Assembly (NCBI GenBank): GCA_027485815.1
Contig: JAIXQE010000112.1
Coordinates: 1 to 48,938 of the forward strand
DNA from: Opitutaceae bacterium
GTDB taxonomy: Bacteria > Verrucomicrobiota > Verrucomicrobiia > Opitutales > Opitutaceae
Length of the DNA: 48,938 nt
Reading direction: 5' to 3'
The position numbers were made by a program, and so were the translations under genes. Shown here piece by piece: positions 38,852-45,900 of this stretch (within the stretch, counting starts at the first letter, position 1; every line of letters begins with the position of its first letter). The notes beneath the pieces are model-generated. The model ran no database searches and was not told the DNA's origin. It was given only the letters and a program-made list of their open reading frames with translations.

Positions 38852-40969
38852 TCAGGGCACCGGGACCCACTGGACGGCGTCGATCACGACGAAGCCGTCC
38901 GTGCCGGCGTTCGTGATCTCGACCCGGCCCGCCTGGCCCGCCTCAAACCGGAACTCACCCACCGGCTCGAGGAGGTCGTCCACCGCCGGCTTGCGGCGCT
39001 GGTTGAGGGTCACGCGCGTCTCGCCGTCCGCGTGGCGGATCAGCACCGGCACGCTGGTCGCCCGATTGGCATTATGCGGGTACGCCACCAGCACGCGGTA
39101 ACGGCCGGCGCGCGGGAGGTCGGGGACGAAGCGCGCCCACTGGTCGCCCTTGCCCGTGTTGTTGTCGTGCGCGTAACCCGAGTCGACGTAGGTCGGATGC
39201 GCGGTGCTGCCGCGGTCGAAGCCATGGCGCTGGGCCTGCAGGTCGTCGACCACGATGCCCGCGAGCTGCGTCCGGGGCTTGCGGAGCACGACGGGCAGCG
39301 GCGGGCTTTCGAAATCGAGCACCTGGCCGTCGGCGAGCAACCGCGCGCGGAACCGTTCCGCGTCGATGGCCTGGACCGCGACGCCCTGCTCGAGGGCGTG
39401 CACCGCCGCGGTGGCGGCGCTTTGGCCGAGCACCATGAAGACCGGCTCCATCCGGATCGAGCCGTAGGCGATGTGCGAGGCGCTGAGGCAGACGGGCACG
39501 AGCAGGTTTGCCGCCTCGGCGGCGCGCGGGCGGATGCTGCGGTAGCTGATCGGGTAGGGACGCACGCGCACCTGCACGTCCCCCTCGTTGCGGACGTGGC
39601 CGTCCTTCGTGACGTAGCGCTGCACGTGATGGGAATCCATGTTGTAGGCGCCCATGCCCACGCTGTCCGCGACCACCTCCGCCCGGGTGCAGTGGCGTTC
39701 GGTCATCACGTGGTCGCTGATCATCCGGCGCGCCTCGCGCACGTAGAGCTGGCGCGGCCAGTTGTCGTTTTCGGTGAACTCGTCCCGCGCGAGGCCGAGG
39801 CGCTGGAACTCCGCGCGGACCTTCTCCGGCACGCGCGGGTGGTGCGCGAGGGTCCACATCAGGCCGCGCTGCCAGTCCTCGTGCGCCTGCCGGATCTTCT
39901 CGCGGGTGGCGTGGTCGGCTTCCGGGTAGTCCCAGTTCTGGCCGATGAAGTCGGTGCTGACGGCGTAGTTGTTGTTGGTGTCCGTCTTGCGGTTGGGCAT
40001 CCAGACGGGGTTCCACGGCACGCGGTGGTCGCCGGCCTCGAAGTTGCGTAGGAGCAGCTCGTACCAGCGCGGGTCGTAGCGGGCGGGCTTTTCCCACGCG
40101 CGGCGGTTCTCCGGCACGTCGGTGGTGCAGAGGCGGAAGTTGTAGGCCTGCACCTTGCGGTCGCCGGCGAATTCGGTCCCGGGGCCCTCGGGATTGATCC
40201 CCGGCAGGAGGCCGCTGCGGGGGTCGCCGGGGACGACGTACGGGTCGACCGGGCGGATGAACTGGTGGCTGAAGGCGTGGCCGGCCTGCACGCCATTGAT
40301 CGTCTCGCCGTAGGTGGCGTTGGCCTCGCGGCCCACGTGGTAGCTCACGCCCGCGCGCGCCATCAGGTCGCCCTCGTAGGTCGCATCGATGAACATTTGC
40401 CCGGTGAACGCGCGGCCGCTCTCCATCACGATCCGGGTGATCCGGGCGCCCTCCTTGAACACGCCGCGGCCCGGGGCCAGCTCGAGCCGCTCGCCGCGCA
40501 CCACGGTGACGCGCGCGCCCGCCTCCCGGAGCATCGCGTCGTAGACCCGCGTGGCCACGTGGGGCTCGAAGGTCCACAGCGTGCGCTCCGCGGGGTCATT
40601 CGCCGTGCCGCGGCGGTTGACGTAGTCCGTGCGGACCTGGCGGGTCCAGGCGGAGGGCTGCTGGTAGTATTCCCAGATGCGGCCGTAGAACTCGCGGGCC
40701 ATCCCGCCGATCGCGCGCTTGTTGCCGATGTCGGTCGCGCCGAGGCCGCCGGTGGTCAGCCCGCCGAGGTGCTGCGTCGGCTCGATGAGGAGCGCGGTCC
40801 GGCCGAGGCGGGCGGTCTGGAGGGCGGCGGTGATGCCGGCGGAGGTGCCGCCGTAGATCACGACGTCGGCCGAGGCGGGCGGGGGCGTGGCCGCGCGGAG
40901 GACGGAACCGGCGAGCGCGAGGCCGGCGAGGAGCAGGCGGGAGGGGAGCAACGGGAAGGGGAACCGCAT
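38852..40969 (-). CDS. Secreted FAD-dependent oxidoreductase with C-terminal golvesin-like domain
   Basis: Protein of 705 residues with a signal peptide (SRLLLAGLALAGSVLRAA). The FAD_oxidored domain begins VVIYGGTSAGITAALQTARL with LGGLTTGGLGATDIGNKRAI, and includes FIDATYEGDLMARAGVSYHV; a second FAD contact is EPVFMVLGQSAATAA. The last about 130 residues (from VDDLQAQRHGF to VIDAVQWVPVP) match the golvesin/xanthan-lyase C-terminal beta domain, often carbohydrate-associated. These proteins are common in Verrucomicrobia and Planctomycetes, where they are thought to act on sugars or be part of polysaccharide use. The substrate is unknown. A second protein with the same domains is at 45901-48192. 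Confidence 0.88.
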   Translation of the reverse strand: MRFPFPLLPSRLLLAGLALAGSVLRAATPPPASADVVIYGGTSAGITAALQTARLGRTALLIEPTQHLGGLTTGGLGATDIGNKRAIGGMAREFYGRIWEYYQQPSAWTRQVRTDYVNRRGTANDPAERTLWTFEPHVATRVYDAMLREAGARVTVVRGERLELAPGRGVFKEGARITRIVMESGRAFTGQMFIDATYEGDLMARAGVSYHVGREANATYGETINGVQAGHAFSHQFIRPVDPYVVPGDPRSGLLPGINPEGPGTEFAGDRKVQAYNFRLCTTDVPENRRAWEKPARYDPRWYELLLRNFEAGDHRVPWNPVWMPNRKTDTNNNYAVSTDFIGQNWDYPEADHATREKIRQAHEDWQRGLMWTLAHHPRVPEKVRAEFQRLGLARDEFTENDNWPRQLYVREARRMISDHVMTERHCTRAEVVADSVGMGAYNMDSHHVQRYVTKDGHVRNEGDVQVRVRPYPISYRSIRPRAAEAANLLVPVCLSASHIAYGSIRMEPVFMVLGQSAATAAVHALEQGVAVQAIDAERFRARLLADGQVLDFESPPLPVVLRKPRTQLAGIVVDDLQAQRHGFDRGSTAHPTYVDSGYAHDNNTGKGDQWARFVPDLPRAGRYRVLVAYPHNANRATSVPVLIRHADGETRVTLNQRRKPAVDDLLEPVGEFRFEAGQAGRVEITNAGTDGFVVIDAVQWVPVP

Positions 40970-41042
40970 CCCGCGAGCGAACGGCTTTTGCCGCGCGGGG
41001 CGAGCCCGTTCCCGCCCGGAGGAAACCGGTTCCGCTCCCGGT

Positions 41043-42620
41043 TCAGGAGGCGGTCTCGGTGAAGCGGGATTCGCGGATCACCGTGACCTTGATGGTGCTC
41101 GGGTACTGGAGCTCCGTCTCGATGCGCTTGCGCAAGTCGCGGGCGATCTCGCGGGCGCGGTCGTCGGTCACCTCCGTCGGCGCGACCACCACCCGCAGCT
41201 CGCGGCCGGCCTGCACGGCGAAGGCCTGCTGCACGCCCTCGATCGACGTCGCCAGCCGTTCCAGCCGAGCGATGCGCTGGATGTAGCCGTCGAGCGAATC
41301 CGCGCGCGCGCCGGGGCGGTTGGCGGAGAGCGTGTCCGCGAGGATGACCAGCCCGGCGTAGATGGTCTCGGGCCGGACCTCCTCGTGGTGGGCGGCGACC
41401 GCGTTGACCACGATCGGCGTCTCGCCGTGGCGGCGGATGAATTCGGCGCCGATCGCGGCGTGGCTGCCCTCCAATTCGCCGGGGGCGGCCTTGCCGATGT
41501 CGTGCAGCAGCCCCGCGCGCTTCGCGACATCGGGGTCGAGGCCCACCTCGCTGGCCAGCAGCGAGGCCAGGAACGCGGTCTCGACCGAGTGGTCGAGCAC
41601 GTTCTGGGTGTAGGAGAACCGGAACTTGAGGCGGCCGAGCAGGCGGATGATTTCCGGATGCAGGCCATTGATGTGCAGCCGGGCCACGGCCTCCTCGCCC
41701 GCCTGGGTCGTCACCAGGTCGATCTCCTCCTGGGCGCGGCGCACGTACTCCTCGATCGAGGCGGGATGGATGCGGCCGTCCTTGACCAGGCCCTCCAGCG
41801 CGACGCGCGCGACCTCGCGGCGCACGGGGTCGAAGGAGGAGACGAGCACCATCTGCGGGGACTCGTCGATGAGGAGCGTGACGCCGGTGGCGGACTCGAA
41901 GGATTTGATGTTCCGGCCCTCGCGCCCGATGATCCGGCCCTTCATCTCCTCGGAGGGGAGCTGGATGATGGTGGCGGTGAGGTCGTTGTTGGGCCGCCCG
42001 GCGATCCGCTGCATCGCGGAGATCAGCACGCGGCGGGCGTCGTCCTGCAGTTCCCGTTCGGACTTCTCCAGGGTCGCGCGGCGCAGGGCGCGGAACTCGT
42101 CCTGGCACTCCAGCAGCACCTCCTCGCGGAGTTGCCGCCGCACGGCGTCGGCGTCGAGCTGGGAGACGCCCTCGAGGCGTTGGCGGACGCTCTTGGAGAG
42201 GCTGCGGATGGCGTCGCGCGCCTGGCGCAGGGCGGCGTTCTCGCGGTTGAGGCGCTCCTGCCGCTGTTCCAACTGGTAGTCGAGCAGGGCGAGGGATTCC
42301 TCGTGGGCCTTGATCTCGCGGAGGCGGATGTCGCTCTCGATCTCGCGGCGGTCGTACTCGCGGTTGAGTTCCGCCCGCTTCTCCTGGATCTCGGCCTCGG
42401 CCTTCTGGCGCAGTTCCTCGCCGGCGACGGCGGCCTCGCGGCGCGCGACCTCGATCAGTTCGGCCGCCTGCTCGTGGGCCACCCGGCGGGTGTGGCGGGT
42501 GAGCGCCCAGACGACGCCGAAACCGGCCGCGAGCCCGACGAGCACCGACGCGGCCTCCAGCGACCAGTCGAGCAACTGGCCGCCCTCGGCGGAAAGGATC
42601 GCAAGTTCGGACGCGCCCAC
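41043..42620 (-). CDS. rny: Ribonuclease Y
   Basis: Membrane-anchored endoribonuclease that starts bulk mRNA decay. Domains in order: one N-terminal membrane helix (about 15-35, SVLVGLAAGFGVVWAL), a long coiled coil (about 40-190, many Glu/Arg), a KH domain with MKGRIIGREGRNIKSFESA (about 220-285), and an HD domain with LDHSVETAFLASLLA and AGLLHDIGKA, the metal-binding His and HD pair. The C-terminal VTVIRESRF is typical. I chose GTG 42620 (525 residues, the usual size); an in-frame TTG at 42662 would add 14 residues. It is divergent from the amidohydrolase gene with a repeat-bearing gap between them. Confidence 0.93.
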   Translation of the reverse strand: MGASELAILSAEGGQLLDWSLEAASVLVGLAAGFGVVWALTRHTRRVAHEQAAELIEVARREAAVAGEELRQKAEAEIQEKRAELNREYDRREIESDIRLREIKAHEESLALLDYQLEQRQERLNRENAALRQARDAIRSLSKSVRQRLEGVSQLDADAVRRQLREEVLLECQDEFRALRRATLEKSERELQDDARRVLISAMQRIAGRPNNDLTATIIQLPSEEMKGRIIGREGRNIKSFESATGVTLLIDESPQMVLVSSFDPVRREVARVALEGLVKDGRIHPASIEEYVRRAQEEIDLVTTQAGEEAVARLHINGLHPEIIRLLGRLKFRFSYTQNVLDHSVETAFLASLLASEVGLDPDVAKRAGLLHDIGKAAPGELEGSHAAIGAEFIRRHGETPIVVNAVAAHHEEVRPETIYAGLVILADTLSANRPGARADSLDGYIQRIARLERLATSIEGVQQAFAVQAGRELRVVVAPTEVTDDRAREIARDLRKRIETELQYPSTIKVTVIRESRFTETAS

Positions 42621-42674
42621 GGGAACCAACAGGTCAGCGACCCTACGCGTTGCCGCCGGCAAAGCTCAAGCCCG

Positions 42675-42724
42675 GGTTTGCGGCCAGCCTGCGGGCTTGG
42701 CGTGCGGCCGGTTTGCGGCTGGCC
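42675..42724. repeat. Paired 15-bp repeat between rny and the amidohydrolase gene
   Basis: Two copies of a 15-bp unit beginning GGTTTGCGGC, at 42675-42689 and 42710-42724, match at 13 of 15 positions and are 35 bp apart. The two mismatches turn the ends into an inverted pair: GGCCAGCC (42682-42689) and GGCTGGCC (42717-42724). They sit in the 120-bp divergent region and could be a regulator-binding site. No function is proven. Confidence 0.5.
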
Positions 42725-42740
42725 TCGGCGGCATCCCCGC

Positions 42741-43586
42741 ATGCCCGCCTTTCCCCTCACCGACGCGCACGTTCACTTCTGGGATCCCGCCGCGGGCCGC
42801 TACGCTTGGCTCGACGGCGTTCCCGCGCTGGCTGGCCGCCGGGGCCCCGGCGAATTCGCCCGCGCCTGCGGAGCGGTCGCCGTTGATCGATTGGTCTTTG
42901 TCCAATGCGGCGCCGCCGATGCCCTGGCCGAGGTCGCGTGGGTCGACGGTCTCGCCGCGACCGAACCCCGCCTCGCCGCGATCGTCGCGCATGCGCCGGT
43001 GGAGGCGGGCGCGGCGGTCGAGCCTTGGCTGGAGCAACTGGCGTCCCGGCCGCGCGTCCGCGGCGTGCGGCGGTTGCTGCAGGATGAACCGGACGACGCC
43101 TTCTGCCTGCGGCCGGAGTTCGTGGAGGGCGTACGGCGGCTGGAGCGCTTCGGGCTCAGCTTCGACCTCTGCCTCTACGCCCGCCAACTCGGCGCCGTGG
43201 TCGAGTTGGTCCGCCGCTGCCCCGGGGTGCGCTTTATTCTGGACCACGGGGCCAAGCCGGACATCCGCGCCGGGCGGCTGGACCCGTGGCGCGAGGAGAT
43301 CCGCGCACTCGCGGCCCTGCCCAATGTGGACTGCAAACTCAGCGGCCTGGCGACCGAGGCCGATCTGCGGGCGTGGACGACTGCCGACCTCCGACCTTAC
43401 GTCGATCACCTCCTCGCCACCTTCGGTCCCGGCCGGCTGCTCTTTGGGGGCGACTGGCCGGTGAGTACCCTCGCCACAGATTACCCGCGTTGGGTGGCCA
43501 CGGTCGAGGCGTTGCTGGCGGGCGTCTCCGCGGAGGATCAGAGGCGGATCTGGTCCTCGAACGCCGCGCGGGTCTACCGGTTGTGA
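42741..43586 (+). CDS. Amidohydrolase (lactonase-like, amidohydrolase 2 family)
   Basis: TIM-barrel hydrolase of 281 residues. The N-terminal TDAHVHFWDPAAGRYAWLDG has the metal-type HxH, followed by VDRLVFVQCGAADAL, GVRRLLQDEPDDAF, FDLCLYARQLGAVVELV, FILDHGAKPDI, CKLSGLATEAD and LLFGGDWPVS with the final Asp. This set matches sugar lactonases such as L-fuconolactonase and rhamnonolactonase, so a sugar-acid lactone is a likely substrate. It does not belong to a visible sugar operon. It overlaps the tail of apbE by 13 bp in convergent orientation, an unusual but tolerated arrangement. Confidence 0.88.
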   Translation: MPAFPLTDAHVHFWDPAAGRYAWLDGVPALAGRRGPGEFARACGAVAVDRLVFVQCGAADALAEVAWVDGLAATEPRLAAIVAHAPVEAGAAVEPWLEQLASRPRVRGVRRLLQDEPDDAFCLRPEFVEGVRRLERFGLSFDLCLYARQLGAVVELVRRCPGVRFILDHGAKPDIRAGRLDPWREEIRALAALPNVDCKLSGLATEADLRAWTTADLRPYVDHLLATFGPGRLLFGGDWPVSTLATDYPRWVATVEALLAGVSAEDQRRIWSSNAARVYRL

Positions 43587-44635
43587 GGCGAGACGGGGGC
43601 CGGACCGATCTCCGGTTCCCAGCCGCTCCCGGTGGCCCGCGCCGTCAGCGTGCCGGCGGGGGTGTTCGCGAGAAACAGGGACGGCAGGCTGGCCGCGTCC
43701 GCGAGGGCCGGTCCCGCTGCCGGTCCGAGGACGAACAACCCCGTCGCGAGGGCGCTCGCGCGCTGGCTCGTCGCCGCGCGCACGCTCACCGAGAGCAGGC
43801 TGCTCTCCGCCGGCCGGCCGGAGCGGGGATCGAGCAGGTGACCGGCGCCCGCGGGACCGATGGGCGCGCGGTTGCGGTCATTGCCCGAGGTGGAAAGGGC
43901 GGCATCGCGCAGGTGCAGGCGGCGCGCGACGGCGGCTGTCGTGGTCCCGGGCGTCGCGATGCCCACGGGCCAGCCCGCGCCCGTGGTTCCCGGTCCCGCC
44001 GCGCGGAGGTCACCGCCGACGGCGGCGAGGTGGTTCGGCGCGCCGAGGCGGAGCGCGAGGTCGCTCAGCTCGTCGGTCGCCCGTCCCTTCGCGGGGGAGG
44101 AGAGGTCGATGCGGGTGTCCGCTCGCGCGCGCCGGACGGCCGGGGGATCCGCGCGGACCTCGAGGCGGCGCCAGTCTACCTGCCGACGGAGACTTTCCAG
44201 CTCGGCGGGCGGGGGCGGTGGACCGGTGCGTGCGGCCGGACCGTGGCCCCAGGGGCCGAGCAGCGGCTCGACGGTCGGGTCAAAGGCGCCGCCGGTGAGC
44301 GCGGCGACGTCGAGGGCCTCCGCGACGATTCCGGCGAGGCGTGGCGAGACGGGCAGCCATGCGCCGGCCGCGGCGGCGTTCAGGCGGTGGAGCGCGGAGT
44401 CCAGGCGCCAGGCGGAGAGTTCCGCCTCGAACGCCTCGAGCAGTGCCGTCGCCTCGCGCTGCACGACTGCGGGATCGGGGGTGCCTGGTCCCGGCACCCA
44501 CCGCAGCGACCAGGTGGTGCCGAGGGCGCGGCCACCGGCCGCCACGGGCTCGGCGGCGCCGCCGGCGGCGGGGAGGGCCGCCAACCCCAGGGTCCACCAG
44601 AGGCCCAGGCGGATCAGCCGACGTGCTTCATCCAC
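43574..44635 (-). CDS. apbE: FAD:protein FMN transferase (ApbE)
   Basis: Periplasmic flavin transferase that attaches FMN from FAD to a Thr of target proteins. The 353-residue product starts at GTG 44635, overlapping the end of the FMN/4Fe-4S gene by 22 bp; the first 30 residues look like a signal (LGLWWTLGLAALPAAGGAA). ApbE features: ALGTTWSLRWVP, SAWRLDSALHRLNAAAAG, ALTGGAFDPTVEPLLGPWG, RIDLSSPAKGRATDELSDLA and the Asp/Thr of HLLDPRSGRPAESSLLSVSV. GAFDPTVEPL is the usual GxFDPTV. The DLSSPAKG has Ser where many have GG(I/F)AKGY. Its neighbour carries the target motif, so the pair forms a system. Confidence 0.9.
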   Translation of the reverse strand: MDEARRLIRLGLWWTLGLAALPAAGGAAEPVAAGGRALGTTWSLRWVPGPGTPDPAVVQREATALLEAFEAELSAWRLDSALHRLNAAAAGAWLPVSPRLAGIVAEALDVAALTGGAFDPTVEPLLGPWGHGPAARTGPPPPPAELESLRRQVDWRRLEVRADPPAVRRARADTRIDLSSPAKGRATDELSDLALRLGAPNHLAAVGGDLRAAGPGTTGAGWPVGIATPGTTTAAVARRLHLRDAALSTSGNDRNRAPIGPAGAGHLLDPRSGRPAESSLLSVSVRAATSQRASALATGLFVLGPAAGPALADAASLPSLFLANTPAGTLTARATGSGWEPEIGPAPVSPHNR

Positions 44636-45879
44636 TGCTGCAGGGGGACGTCCCAATGGTTGAGCGCCCCGGCGATCGCCACCAGCACGAGGGCCGCGGC
44701 GTCGCGGGCGGAAAAACGGTCGGTGGCGCCGCGGGCGCGGACGAAATTGAGCAGGGCTCCGGTCGGGCAGCCGAACCGGCAGTAGGCCTGCGGGACGAAG
44801 ACCGAAGCGACCAGCCCGACCGCCGCGACCCCGAGCGTGGCGATGCCCGCGGTGCGGAAGACCCACGCGTCAAACGGCTCCAAGCCCGCGAGGTTGAAGG
44901 GCAGGGCGGTCATCGCGACGACCAGACTGAACAGCAGCAGCGCGGCCGGCAGGTAACCGAGGCCGCGGGCGACGTCCGGACGGAGGGTGGGGGTCCAGCG
45001 TCGCGGGCGGATCCGGCCGATGAGCTCCTGGGCCGCGCCGTGCGGGCAGACGTGATGGCAGTAGAACGGCTTCCGCGTCGCCCATGGCAGCACGAGGGAG
45101 GCGCCGAGGAGGAGCGCGAGGCCCGGGGCGGTCTCCCACGGCACGCCGCCGCGCGCCCAGCCCGCGAGGAGCGATTGAGCGAGGAGGTCGCCGCTCACGA
45201 GGCCGACATAGCCGACGAGCAGCAGCTGGTGCGGCAGTTTCCCGCGGCGCCGCCAGTCCGCGGGCCCGTAGGCCTGAAGGGCCGCGAGTCCGATCACCGC
45301 CAGCAGGCCCCAGTCGCGCCAGCCGGGCGAGAAGGTCGGCCGGGCGAGCATCTCATCGCGGCTGGCCTGCAGGCGCGCCTTCACGCTGCGGGCGATGGCC
45401 ATGCTGGTCATCGTCGAGCCCGAGACGCCCTCGATGCCGGCCGCCCGGAGGTCGAGGCCCGCCGCCTGGTCCCAGCTCATCCCATTCCACTTCTTCAGGA
45501 ACTTCCGATCGGTGACCACATCGCGCAGGTGCTCCGCGGTATCCTCCGATGAACGCACCTTCAGCCCGAGGATCTTCCAGTCCGGGTCGAGGGCGACCAA
45601 GGTGTCCGTCACCCCGCAGTAGCCGATGATGTCCTGGCAGCGGGGCTGCGTGCGCACCACGTAGCCGAGTTCGCGGCCTGCGCGGTCGAGGACGAAGAGG
45701 CCGTCGCGCTCCGAGCTGTCGGGGCGGAGGCGGGCGGCTTCCGGGAAGAAGCCGCGGACCTCGGTGACGTCGACCGGGGCGTCGCCGTGCGAGCGCTGGT
45801 GCACGGCGACGTCGCGGACCAGCCAGGCGATGGCCGCGACGACGGCGAGGCGGTAGAACTGGAGGAGGGCCGGCCGCAC
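44614..45879 (-). CDS. Membrane FMN-binding/4Fe-4S protein, NosR/RnfG-like
   Basis: Protein of 421 residues starting at GTG 45879. An N-terminal membrane helix (about 8-25) is followed by a periplasmic FMN-binding domain (about 40-175) with the flavinylation motif GIEGVSGSTMTSMA, where the Thr after Ser-Gly-Ser is the expected covalent FMN site. Six hydrophobic segments follow, with two Cys clusters: YCHHVCPHGAAQELIG and YCRFGCPTGALLNFV. These resemble the 4Fe-4S polyferredoxin motif of NosR/NapH, although each has only two or three Cys. It likely moves electrons across or along the membrane to a periplasmic acceptor. No nos genes are present, so a nitrous oxide role is not supported. The ApbE gene overlaps its end. 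Confidence 0.88.
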   Translation of the reverse strand: MRPALLQFYRLAVVAAIAWLVRDVAVHQRSHGDAPVDVTEVRGFFPEAARLRPDSSERDGLFVLDRAGRELGYVVRTQPRCQDIIGYCGVTDTLVALDPDWKILGLKVRSSEDTAEHLRDVVTDRKFLKKWNGMSWDQAAGLDLRAAGIEGVSGSTMTSMAIARSVKARLQASRDEMLARPTFSPGWRDWGLLAVIGLAALQAYGPADWRRRGKLPHQLLLVGYVGLVSGDLLAQSLLAGWARGGVPWETAPGLALLLGASLVLPWATRKPFYCHHVCPHGAAQELIGRIRPRRWTPTLRPDVARGLGYLPAALLLFSLVVAMTALPFNLAGLEPFDAWVFRTAGIATLGVAAVGLVASVFVPQAYCRFGCPTGALLNFVRARGATDRFSARDAAALVLVAIAGALNHWDVPLQQWMKHVG

Positions 45880-45900
45880 GGGGAGTCCGGACCCGCCGGC

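Noticed and set aside
42621-42662. TTG start for RNase Y at 42662
   Set aside because: It adds 14 residues with no conservation expected before the membrane helix, and TTGCCG there fits a promoter hexamer 42 nt before the GTG start.
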